Origin: Halichondria panicea
Lineage: Eukaryota > Porifera > Demospongiae > Suberitida > Halichondriidae
Direction of reading: 5' to 3'
DNA: 64,000 nt
Assembly (NCBI RefSeq): GCF_963675165.1
Contig: NC_087377.1
Coordinates: forward strand, 6,341,122-6,405,121
Numbering within the stretch: position 1 is the stretch's first letter; each line of letters starts with the position of its first letter. This document shows positions 23,201-32,915 of this stretch, in pieces. The translations under genes and the position numbers were made by a program. The notes under the pieces are model-generated. The model was not told where the DNA came from. It did no database searches and saw only the letters and a program-made list of their open reading frames with translations.

Positions 23201-26200
23201 AATAACTCACATCCGTCAGTGACAGATAGTGCATTGAGACTACATTCAAAGTCCAAACTGGCGAGATTTCTGCTTGATGTACAGTTCACACATATTTCCT
23301 GAGTCTCAGGATTGAACTCAGTGGTACATTCCAGTGATAGTGGAGTCAATGTTGGCGGTTGAGTGGGTGGAGCTGTGTGGGAATTAACGAGTTGATATCA
23401 AACGGCTATAATAAAATACCCAAAGAAACTCACTTCCAATGTCAGCAGTGATGGTGGATCGGACACTTGCTCCATCAGCTGAATCGGTCGCACCAATCAC
23501 GATGGTCTGCAGTCCCGAGAGTCCAACAATAGACACACAGAACGGGAATTGACCACCTGGAAAAACCATGTGTGAGTTGAAACGTGGAGCGCATGGGTAT
23601 GACGAATCGAAATAACTCACATCCGTCAGTGACAGATAGTGCATTGAGACTACATTCAAAGTCCAAACTGGCGAGATTTCTGCTTGATGTACAGTTCACA
23701 CATATTTCCTGAGTCTCAGGATTGAATTCAGTGGTACATTCCAGTGATAGTGGAGTCAATGTTGGCGGTTGAGTGGGTGGAGCTGTGTGGGAATTAACGA
23801 GTTGATATCAAACGACTATAATAAAATACCCAAAGAAACTCACTTCCAATGTCAGCAGTGATGGTGGATCGGACACTTGCTCCATCAGCTGAATCGGTTG
23901 CACCGATCACGATGGTCTGCAGTCCCGAGAGTCCAACAATAGACACACACAATGGGAATTGTCCACCTGGAAAGAAACCACGTGTGAGTTGAAACGTGGA
24001 ACGCATGGGTATGACAAATCGAAATAACTCACATCCGTCAGTGACAGATAGTGCATTGAGACTACATTCAAAGTCCAAACTGGCGAGATTTCTGCTTGAT
24101 GTACAGTTCACACATATTTCCTGAGTCTCAGGATTGAACTCAGTGGTACATTCCAGTGATAGTGGAGTCAATGTTGGCGGTTGAGTGGGTGGAGCTGTGT
24201 GGGAATTAACGAGTTGATATCAAACGGCTATAATAAAATACCCAAAGAAACTCACTTCCAATGTCAGCAGTGATGGTGGATCGGACACTTGCTCCATCAG
24301 CTGAATCGGTTGCACCGATCACGATGGTCTGCAGTCCCGAGAGTCCAACAATAGACACACAGAACGGGAATTGTCCACCTGTAAACAACCATGTGTGAGT
24401 TGAAACATGCGCATGGGTATGACGAATCGAAATAACTCACATCCGTCAGTGACAGATAGTGCATTGAGACTACATTCAAAGTCCAAACTGGCGAGATTTC
24501 TGCTTGATGTACAGGTCACACATACTTCCTGAGTCTCAGAATTGAACTCGGTAGTACATTCCAGTGATAGTGGAGTCAATGTTGGCGGTTGAGTGGGTGG
24601 AGCTGTGTGGGAATTAACGAGTTGATATCAAACGACTATAATAAAATACCCAAAGAAACTCACTTCCAATGTCAGCAGTGATGGTGGATCGGACACTTGC
24701 TCCATCAGCTGAATCGGTCGCACCAATCACGATGGTCTGCAGTCCCGAGAGTCCAACAATAGACACACAGAACGGGAATTGACCACCTGGAAAAACCATG
24801 TGTGAGTTGAAACGTGGAGCGCATGGGTATGACAAATCGAAATAACTCACATCCGTCAGTGACAGATAGTGCATTGAGACTACATTCAAAGTCCAAACTG
24901 GCGAGATTTCTGCTTGATGTACAGTTCACACATATTTCCTGAGTCTCAGGATTGAACTCAGTGGTACATTCCAGTGATAGTGGAGTCAATGTTGGCGGTT
25001 GAGTGGGTGGAGCTGTGTGGGAATTAACGAGTTGATATCAAACGGCTATAATAAAATACCCAAAGAAACTCACTTCCAATGTCAGCAGTGATGGTGGATC
25101 GGACACTTGCTCCATCAGCTGAATCGGTTGCACCAATCACGATGGTCTGCAGTCCCGAGAGTCCAACAATAGAAACACAGAACGGGAATTGTCCACCTGT
25201 AAACAACCATGTGTGAGTTGAAACATGCGCATGGGTATGACGAATCGAAATAACTCACATCCGTCAGTGACAGATAGTGCATTGAGACTACATTCAAAGT
25301 CCAAACTGGCGAGATTTCTGCTTGATGTACAGTTCACACATATTTCCTGAGTCTCAGGATTGAATTCAGTGGTACATTCCAGTGATAGTGGAGTCAATGT
25401 TGGCGGTTGAGTGGATGGAGCTGTGTGGGAATTAACGAGTTGATATCAAACGACTATAATAAAATACCCAAAGAAACTCACTTCCAATGTCAGCAGTGAT
25501 GGTGGATCGGACACTTGCTCCATCAGCTGAATCGGTTGCACCGATCACGATGGTCTGCAGTCCCGAGAGTCCAACAATAGACACACACAATGGGAATTGT
25601 CCACCTGGAAAGAAACCACGTGTGAGTTGAAACGTGGAACGCATGGGTATGACAAATCGAAATAACTCACATCCGTCAGTGACAGATAGTGCATTGAGAC
25701 TACATTCAAAGTCCAAACTGGCGAGATTTCTGCTTGATGTACAGGTCACACATACTTCCTGAGTCTCAGAATTGAACTCGGTAGTACATTCCAGTGATAG
25801 TGGAGTCAATGTTGGCGGTTGAGTGGGTGGAGCTGTGTGGGAATTAACGAGTTGATATCAAACGACTATAATAAAATACCCAAAGAAACTCACTTCCAAT
25901 GTCAGCAGTGATGGTGGATCGGACACTTGCTCCATCAGCTGAATCGGTCGCACCAATCACGATGGTCTGCAGTCCCGAGAGTCCAACAATAGACACACAG
26001 AACGGGAATTGACCACCTGGAAAAACCATGTGTGAGTTGAAACGTGGAGCGCATGGGTATGACAAATCGAAATAACTCACATCCGTCAGTGACAGATAGT
26101 GCATTGAGACTACATTCAAAGTCCAAACTGGCGAGATTTCTGCTTGATGTACAGTTCACACATATTTCCTGAGTCTCAGGATTGAATTCAGTGGTACATT

Positions 26201-29200
26201 CCAGTGATAGTGGAGTCAATGTTGGCGGTTGAGTGGGTGGAGCTGTGTGGGAATTAACGAGTTGATATCAAACGACTATAATAAAATACCCAAAGAAACT
26301 CACTTCCAATGTCAGCAGTGATTGTGGATCGGACACTTGCTCCATCAGCTGAATCGGTCGCACCGATCACGATGGTCTGCAGTCCCGAGAGTCCAACAAT
26401 AGACACACAGAACGGGAATTGTCCACCTGGAAAAAAACCATGTGTGAGTTGAAACGTGGAGCGCATGGGTATGACAAATCGAAATAACTCACATCCGTCA
26501 GTGACAGATAGTGCATTGAGACTACATTCAAAGTCCAAATTGGCGAGATTTCTGCTTGATGTACAGGTCACACATATTTCCTGAGTCTCAGGATTGAACT
26601 CAGTGGTACATTCCAGTGATAGTGGAGTGACACCTGTACATGTATGTGTTTGACCACGAGAACAATCATTAGATGACATACATGTATAACACAACATCTG
26701 AAAGGAGAACCAGGACTGTGTTTTTGTGGTTTGTGTGACCTAAGAGACTGAGACCATCAACAACATCTGCTGAATTTTGTTTAGCCTACACAACTGGCAC
26801 CACAGACATAAATCTCCAGTGGGACAGGATTGTTGTGGGCAGTTGCTAAGCAACACAAATATGAGGCCATCTGTTGAGTACTCAAAGACCAACATTGGGG
26901 TCTAGCCACTTCCTGTGGCAAAGCTGTACCCTGCTGCTTATACATTCCAACTAGCCTCAGTCCCAGCCAATAAAGAACAGAAGGGAGAAAAATACATTCT
27001 GAGTAAACTAACTAGTTTACGGTATGATTTTACCGATGTAGAACGAATTCCCCAGATTCTGGACAACAAATAAGCACATACAAAACTCACTATGTCATTG
27101 AGTTCCATAATTATAATTATGGGATGTTGGTTAGCTCAAAACAATACCAGTCCCATTCTTTTACAGAGTAAATACCCACACATAATTATAGTTATGCCTG
27201 GTGTGCGCATGCGCAAGAGAGGTATATGCGGTAGTGTACGTGTTCGTGTATGTGTTTGTGTAGACTGCTACAGCTACCCAAGGACAATGAATATACATCT
27301 AGTTTTTTATGGATTTGCTTCGTTCTCGAGTAAATGTTATGCCTAGCTTTGCTTACTTGGAATGCCATTGCAACCTTTTCAATAGTGTGTAGCAAAACTT
27401 GTCTGCTACTCTACTTAGTAGTTAGCTCTGAACTAGAACGCTACATATTGATAGCTGCAAGGGTCTACTGATGTAGCAGTAGACTTTGATTTCCATGTCG
27501 ATCATTTCCCACTCTTTGAGTTTCCTTGTGATAATGCTTGTATACAGAAAAAAATGTTCACCATGTGAATTAGCAATAGCTAGTAACTTCATGTTATGTA
27601 CTTTGACACATCCACTGAGGCATCGATCAGCACCCACAGTGCTTTCATTTAGACATCGGATATCAGTAGTATAAGACTGTACGTATCATGGAATTAATTG
27701 TAAGCAATTAATTTCAGAAATGAGGTGGCCCAACAGTTTCCGTCGCACTAACGTGCGCACCATAATTATTCTTTCCCCAAAACTATAAATCCTAGATGAA
27801 ACCCTGCCAACATTCAATCTTCCCCAGGCCTGCTAGTGTCTATTAGAGAGAAATTGGTGACACAGCTAACCCTGAACACACTTACCTGTGATGGTGAATG
27901 TATTCACTGGTGCATCAATACCAGTAGTGATGTGTGTACACCTGATTTCAAATGTGTGTGGACCAACTCCAACCGTTGACCTATCAATATCAATGCCATC
28001 ATAAGGGTTACCTGAAGGAGTTAAAAAAATAATAGTATATACATGTAGGTCATCTGTATGCAACTATTCAGGAGGATTTCTACATAAATTCTGTTTTGTT
28101 GTACACTGAAACACTTACATGGCTCAAATGGATTGTTATCCAGGAGACAAGTGCAGGTGCCTTCAGTTGTATTGAAATTGGAAGCACACGTAATGCTCAA
28201 CTGAGTGTTCTCAGTAGATGTAGTACAGACAAGCGTGGGATTGTCTGAGAGGTTTGAGAATATGAGATAGGTACTGTCCTGTAGATCACACACACCATTA
28301 TCAACTTACTTGGAAACCGGATGGTTGCTTGCGGAATTTGTGAGGAATCACTGATAGGAGCATTAACAGTAAACTCATGGTTCCCAATTGACAAACCAAC
28401 AAGTGAAATTGTTTGGGGAATAGTACCTATAGGAGATTGAAAACACAAGTGACTCTTGCACAAACTATCAATAGACAAAATATCCATGCATGGAGTAAGT
28501 GAGAACAAGTAACATTAGTCTAAATGCACTCCTACGCACATCTTTCCGATATCTGTTGATCAAGTTGACATGTATAGCCAGTGGTAGTGCAGCCCACTAA
28601 GGTGCAGTTCACTTCAAGCTCTTGGTTATTGGAATCTGCTACAAAAGCTCCCTCACAACTCAGAGTGCACTGGGCTAAAAGTAAATAGAAAAAGGTTAGC
28701 TGCACTCCTATCTACCACAGCTAATTCCTTTATTAAAAAAGGGGAAACGAACAACGGGAAAATTTTGTGATTTTATTTTACCTAAGATTTACCCAGATCA
28801 CCAAAAATAATGACCAAATGGTTGGTTCGCCAAATTGTCCTGTTATACAGTATAATTATCACAAGAGAATAACTTATTGCAATTTGGTAGGAAAGAGCAT
28901 TCTATTGGACTGCTTTCTTCAGTGAAATTATTTCCCTCACACGTGAGAGACTTATAGAGCTACATACCAACTAAATCTGTTGGATTGCACAGCTACATGC
29001 ATGCATCCAGACCTGCAACTTGCTGGAATAATTGTGTTCAGTGTCCACCACACCACAATCACTTTACCAGAGACTGTATGCATGCAACCCACGGGATAGC
29101 CAGTGGCGTAGCCAAGATTTTTGGAAGGGCATGCAGGGCTCAAATCGGTTGAGCAAGACCAGATGCTGAATTTTACCTTAAAAAAATGTAATCACTTCTC

Positions 29201-29568
29201 CTCAGCAGTCAACATGTGCATTAGATCATGATTGTTGCTAAAAGGATGCCAAAAGTACAAAGTCTAAAATTAATGGCTGCTGCATTAGTCTGTAGAGCCT
29301 TGCAGCTCTCTTCTCATTCTTGCAGCTACAAATATAGCTAGCGTTCTAGTGCAGAGCTAACTACTAAGTAGAGTAGTAACACTCCATGGACAAGTAATTT
29401 TGTTACGCACTCTTCTGAAAAGGCTGCAATGGCATTCCAAGTAAGCTAAACGCAAAACTAGGCATAACTCGAGAAGAAGAATTATTTTGCAAATCCACGA
29501 ATTAAGGTTACTAGAATGCTATAGAAACTCTTACCTGGAGTTCATTGATCCTTGAGCAGCTGTAGCAG

Positions 29569-29627
<59 letters not shown>

Positions 29628-30889
29628 CCATATACATGTACCTCGCTTGCACATGCGCACCGAGGCATATTGTTTCCCTATATATTCCTATGACAAATTA
29701 TGTTTTACAGCATACACAACCCTTAACCACAATGGTCAGACACAAAAGAATCTGGCTATTGTGGATACTGCTGACACTTGACAGATGGTTGTAGTCTGAA
29801 CCTACTATAAACATTGGTCAAATTAACACATGCAGTCCACTACAGAAGCCCTATGAGAAAATTAACAATAGCTATGGAATGTGCTGACAAAGTTTGTGGG
29901 CATATATCGATGTGATGCCAGAAAAGAAAAATCAAAGCATGCTTTACTACCACCGTATACCATAATTATTTTGTATTATTTTGGCAGCACTGCAATACAA
30001 TACAATCTCTACTACTTACTTGACGTCCCACAGAAGGCTGGATCTGGTTGCTGCACAGTCATTAAAACAGAATATGTAAAGTAAAATAAGCAAACCATAA
30101 CACCAAAATACCAAAACTGACCAGTTCAAGTCCTTTTAGTTGACTATGAAAATTTGTAAAAGTTCGTGTGATTGAGAACCTGCATTGAAGTTATTAATGG
30201 ACCAGAATATTGTGCGATAAAGCACATACCAGAAAGTGCAACTTTTTAGATCTGCAGTAGATGGAGGAACCCAGTCAAAGCACACTCTTGTTTTATCATC
30301 ACGATTGGTGTGGGTAACTCCCTAGAAACAGCAATATAGGATAATACTACAATTACCAAGACAATAATTACTAGCTTACCTGAACCGGACAGGGCCACTC
30401 CTGAACATCTCGATTTGCGTCAGTGGGAAAGTTAATAAACTCTCCACACTGAAAGTCCGAGTTGGTATCAGACGTAACCAACTCCGGAGTAGAAATACGA
30501 GACTGCACCGCAAACCCTCTAAATTGGTTGCCTGGACTTGCTTCAACACAAACTAGATATTAAAGTGGTACAAAAATTAATAATCTCTAGTAGCTGAGAG
30601 ATATGATCAATAATTCAGTTGATCTAGACTTATGATGCTTACGTCTATACACAGATCCACATCGGAAGGTAGAGGGCTGTCTAGCTTGCATTTCATTTCC
30701 ATCTATGGAGTCCACAACCACAGAGAAAGGGCAGTCATTTGCTGCACATACTGTAGGATCGAATGGACTATGGACCTGTGTGAGGTCATGGCACACATTG
30801 AGAAAAGTGGGAGCACCAGTCCCTAAACTTGAAACAGTGCTACAGTAGCTCAGCAGAGCAACAGTAATGAAGAACAACGCTGCCTCCAT
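12303..30889 (-). CDS. Giant secreted Reeler/Calx-beta repeat protein, complete gene
   Basis: About 71 exons run right to left from an ATG at 30889 to a TGA/TAG-class stop (TAG) at 12303-12305. The order is signal peptide, Reeler domain (exons 30643-30889, 30380-30552, 30230-30321, 30020-30050), two two-exon modules (28540-28669, 28310-28426; 28119-28244, 27886-28011), 27 tandem modules (15638-26633), two Pro/Thr linker exons (15541-15579, 15137-15178), a Calx-beta-like pair (14694-14912, 14427-14624) and closing modules (14148-14270, 13150-13269, 12918-13049, 12562-12828, 12303-12418). The predicted product is about 3,300 residues. No TM or GPI-like tail is visible, so secretion or matrix location is inferred. 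All checked junctions are GT-AG (GT includes one GTGCGT donor) and in phase. The exact sum over the array was estimated from unit length, not counted base by base. Confidence 0.85.
13321..13375. repeat. Long imperfect hairpin in an intron
   Basis: TGATGCTATTAACGTAATCA (arm continues to 13344) pairs with 13351-13375 as a reverse complement with about one mismatch or indel, around a 6-base loop. It lies in the intron between exons 13150-13269 and 14148-14270 of the Reeler gene and looks like a small foldback element. Confidence 0.75.
14427..14912 (-). CDS. Calx-beta-like domain of the Reeler gene
   Basis: Exons 14694-14912 and 14427-14624 together encode about 139 residues. The first half has VNFNVAG, a GPLPFIIRYLTYEEF strand pair and RIFPSRPAPAS. 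The second ends with EGFVAYLEIDD and then VTIEDDG, matching the acidic Calx-beta ending (V.I.DDD). Calx-beta domains bind Ca2+ in Na/Ca exchangers and are repeated in sponge aggregation factors. The first half resembles the usual fold less clearly, so the domain edges are approximate. Confidence 0.7.
15137..15579 (-). CDS. Two Pro/Thr linker exons
   Basis: Tiny symmetric exons at 15541-15579 (PATSPPPTTPPP) and 15137-15178 (EPLTPPPTTTTPPP) separate the tandem array from the Calx-beta part. Each is phase 1-1 and a multiple of three (39 and 42 nt). They resemble the PPTQPPT linker at the start of each array unit and are likely O-glycosylated stalks (inference). Confidence 0.75.
15638..26633 (-). 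repeat. Tandem array of 27 coding modules (54 exons)
   Basis: The 408-412 bp genomic unit repeats 27 times. Each unit has exon A (about 54 codons: PPTQPPT linker, SLEC, CVNC or CVTC, DFEC, then VTDG and a split cysteine) and exon B (about 41 codons: GQFPFCV, GLSGLQTIV, then ITADIG). Introns of about 61 and 63-67 bp are as conserved as the exons. All exon phases are 1-1, so the frame is kept through the whole array. Units are spaced 408, 412, 410 or 412 bp according to indels in the A-B intron. The 27th unit (5' end at 26633) lacks the proline linker and starts directly from exon 27886-28011. Six cysteines per unit suggest up to three disulfides. The fold resembles repeated Cys-containing Ig-like modules seen in bacterial and animal surface proteins, but the family is not certain. 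Confidence 0.92.
26785..27000 (+). pseudogene. Possible FN3-domain relic
   Basis: The translated plus strand gives TTGTTDINLQWDRIVVGSC, then a stop, and further on PAAYTFQLASVPANKEQ in another frame. These match the tryptophan-bearing B strand and the Y.F.V..V end of an FN3 domain. There is no open frame linking them and no clear splice site. It may be a decayed exon from a receptor like that at 1323-9862. The similarity was judged by eye only. Confidence 0.3.
27195..27455 (-). repeat. Dispersed repeat, inverted copy
   Basis: This segment is the reverse complement of part of 29325-29675. Shared blocks include GGAATGCCATTGCAACC, CTACTCTACTTAGTAGTTAG, GTAGACTGCTACAGCT and GCGCATGCGCA-like sequence. 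With the plus-oriented copy it makes a 2-kb-spaced inverted pair around the two-module exons 27886-28669. Confidence 0.7.
27886..28669 (-). CDS. Two divergent A+B modules upstream of the array
   Basis: Exons 28540-28669 and 28310-28426 form one module: CTLSCEGAF, TGYTCQLDQQISERC, then LSIGNHEFTV. Exons 28119-28244 and 27886-28011 form the next: TCTCLLDNNPFEPC, then VGVGPHTFEIRC. The phrase C.LD...F.PC followed by G.HTF.V matches a widespread Cys-bracketed Ig-like repeat of surface proteins (recalled, not searched). These diverged copies show what the array module looked like before amplification. Exon 28540-28669 enters in phase 0 and all later junctions are phase 1. Confidence 0.8.
29220..29670 (+). 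repeat. Dispersed repeat, plus-oriented copy
   Basis: The stretch shares blocks with 8300-8370 (GATGCCAAAAGTNCAAAGTCTAAAATT-like), with 27195-27455 (inverted), and with 34430-34770 (TTTGCAGCTCT, then AAAAGGCTGCAA-like, TTTGCAAATCCA and a CA run). Four partial copies in 64 kb, without coding capacity, point to a non-autonomous mobile family. Confidence 0.65.
29572..29625. repeat. (CA)n microsatellite, 54 bp
   Basis: An uninterrupted ACAC run of about 27 dinucleotides lies inside the dispersed repeat copy and inside an intron of the Reeler gene. The other copies of the repeat carry a short or degenerate CA run at the same place. Confidence 0.95.
30020..30889 (-). CDS. Signal peptide and Reeler domain exons
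   Basis: The ATG at 30887-30889 starts a clear signal peptide (MEAALFFITVALLSYCSTVS). An in-frame ATG 20 codons upstream would bury it, so the later start was chosen. The next 160 or so residues match a Reeler domain: CHDLTQVHSPFDP and CPFSVVV in exon 30643-30889, then SPGNQFRGFAVQSR in exon 30380-30552 (the FRGFLLQAR signature of reelin and insect defence proteins), and VTHTNRDDKTRVCFDWVPP in exon 30230-30321 (the THTN...W..P signature). The 31-nt exon 30020-30050 is short but fits in phase. Reeler domains are extracellular and occur in reelin, ferric-chelate reductases and defence proteins. Confidence 0.88.
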
Positions 30890-31703
30890 TATTGCATGCT
30901 TAATACAGTGGTGGCAATAGTGATTTTGAGGTACTTTTATGCAACACAAACTGACACATGCGCAGTAGACTGATCATTAATAATTACAACTAATACAAGC
31001 AGTGGTGATGATTATTACCTGTATCCACTGAGTGATGGACGCCGTGCGCCATCCCCATCATAATAGAGTATGCCATCATCCGGTTACTTCCGCATTAGCA
31101 GGTAATTTTCGTGAGTTCTTTCAACAGTGGCGATTTTGGTGAGTAAAAAAATTCGTTTGCTGCATATGTACATGTAGAGTCTCTTGCCCATTCCGGATCC
31201 GGTACGCCTAGGTTTTTCGTGGTGTTCCATTGGGAGGGGTCAGCTGCCATGAAATATTTCCCCCGATTTCCCCCACAAGTAGGGTTAATGGGTGCATGGG
31301 GTCTTGATTATACGTGCAGCTTTATTTTATAATTTAGAGGCAAACACTTGCAAGTTCTGCAAGCAAGTTATTATATACACTGTCTGCGCATGCATCAATT
31401 GCCCCTACTGTATAATTATACACCATAAATTAATAGCTTCTTCAACACAGCCTCAGACATTGACAGCTAACGGCTCCATGTGCCACAATGGAGAATAGTG
31501 TATTGTTCCAATTTAAAGTGTCGATTATCTACTTGGCAATAGAGTATGATTATTAAATTATATATAGTTATAGCGAAAACTGACAAAATTATGTACATGC
31601 ATAAACAGGGTCCAAGTTACACCATTCTCAGGGTATCATACAGGGGAAAGGGGGGATATCCCCCTCTGGCTCCAATCCCCCCCCCCTAAGATTTGCATTC
31701 AGG

Positions 31704-31883
31704 TACAGTGGAACCCCTCTATAATGGACACCTTTGGGGAACAATGTTTTGGCCTTTATACAGAGGTGGTCTTTGTTGAGAGGTTGTTTTGTACACAACT
31801 GTTCATTTGGGACCGGGGTGCCTGGCTGTTATATAGCAACTGGCCTTTATTCGGAGGTGGTTGTTAACAGGGGTTCCACTGTA
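31704..31883. mobile_element. 180-bp MITE with 15-bp perfect TIRs and TA target site
   Basis: TACAGTGGAACCCCT at 31704-31718 is the exact reverse complement of AGGGGTTCCACTGTA at 31869-31883. Treating the outer TA on each side as the target-site duplication leaves CAGTGGAACC...GGTTCCACTG, a terminus type common in Tc1/mariner-related MITEs. Inner sequence also has repeated GGCCTTTATnCnGAGGTGGT blocks. There is no coding capacity. Confidence 0.85.
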
Positions 31884-32571
31884 ATTAGTAGTATGACTGA
31901 GTGTCCATATAGCTGGCAATGTTAAGGGTATTGAAATAACAGTAGACCTTTTTTAAGCAACATTAATCTTCTGGTTACTTTTCAAAAGCATACCTTATTT
32001 CCTCCCTCTATACTTTGAAATCCTGTATGACACCCTAGCTGATTCTCCATCGAGTTTCATTGGCATAATTATGGAGCTGTTCTCTGAGCTAGCTAGGCTG
32101 TGCTGAATAATTATTATGGTTTATAGTGTAACCATGCATAGCAACTTGCAAGACTATAGTGCTGAGCATATTTACTGATAACGTATTACTAGAATATTTT
32201 GCCGAGCATTAAACGCGAACTTTGCGAGGGTTAATTGAACAATAAAATCGCAACACCTAAATTAGTACTGGTAAATACACACGATCCTTGCCAAAACGCA
32301 ATAGTTTAGATCGCAAAGGGTAAATTTGTCTGCTGATTTGGCCCATTTGCAACTAAGGTTTTTCACCCGCAACATATGCTAGTAATATACGGTACAGTAT
32401 ATTCCGGCTCTCTGAAGTATACGCGCATACGGCCACATCGATACCGGCCATTGGTTTGGCACGGATTGAAATGCTCCCCTTCAGACAGTTTCTGAATTCT
32501 GTTATTTATAGGTAGTATTACCAGCATAATTCTTATCCAAAAAATGCGCGCCGTTATTCGAACATGCGGTT

Positions 32572-32624
32572 GTCAAGGCAGTAATTGCACGTCGTTATTA
32601 ACGATGTGCAATTACTGCCTTGAC
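32572..32624. repeat. Perfect 19-bp hairpin
   Basis: GTCAAGGCAGTAATTGCAC at 32572-32590 pairs perfectly with 32606-32624 around a 15-base loop. The half-arm GACGTGCAATTACTG then recurs directly at 32625-32639. It lies about 300 bp past the stop of the Ig-array gene, so a foldback element and a 3'-end signal are both possible. The element reading seems likelier. Confidence 0.85.
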
Positions 32625-32915
32625 GACGTGCAATTACTGATACGCGATTAATCACTGTACGAATCACAGTGAATAATAGGACAACATGCGATTATATAAT
32701 CTATACCAACCCCTGACATGTACACCCAATGGGGGTACGAAAGTTACATAATATACTTATGTCTCTGAGTCAAAGTCACAAATTATAAGGCTAAGGGAAA
32801 AAAATAATTATTATGTGTTGCTACTCAGCATAATTTTTATTGTCTCCTTTGCTACAATTATAACAGCATAGTCATTCTAACTATAATTAGTACCGGTATT
32901 AAATTAAAGGGTTAC

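Larger units (their letters stand above)
26634..27885. other. 1.25-kb intron with an FN3-like relic and repeat debris
   Basis: This intron separates the array from the upstream module exon. At 26785-27000 the plus strand shows two broken pieces that resemble an FN3 domain (TDINLQWD, then LYPAAYTFQLASVPANKEQ) interrupted by stops, much like the receptor's FN3 exon pattern. At 27195-27455 lies an inverted copy of the repeat at 29325-29675. Nothing else was recognised. Confidence 0.5.
28670..30019. other. 1.35-kb intron with repeats
   Basis: No exon was supported between 30020 and 28669. At 29100 a typical transposon-end sequence, AGTGGCGTAGCCAAG, starts a stretch that runs into the dispersed repeat at 29220-29670. 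A (CA)n tract lies at 29572-29625. The rest is A+T-rich and featureless. Confidence 0.5.
30890..32915. other. Intergenic region between the two repeat-protein genes
   Basis: The promoter of the Reeler gene should lie just right of 30889, but I found no convincing TATA box or other site. A TACCGTATAG-family related end lies near 31090-31145. The MITE at 31704-31883 and the hairpin at 32572-32624 are listed separately. A further inverted-repeat element may span about 32185-32400 (TATTACTAGAATATTTTGC against GCATATGTTGC-type ends) and is related to 11890-11975. Confidence 0.5.

Noticed and set aside
15638..26633. CRISPR array or satellite DNA
   Set aside because: The 410-bp unit is far too long for CRISPR, there are no spacers, and each unit keeps coding exons with splice sites. 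It is coding tandem duplication and not a plain satellite.
15456..26697. Dozens of 60-147-codon open frames on the minus strand as separate small genes
   Set aside because: They run through introns and overlap each other in two frames. The GT-AG sites and constant phase 1 show that they are exons A and B of one gene read through their introns.
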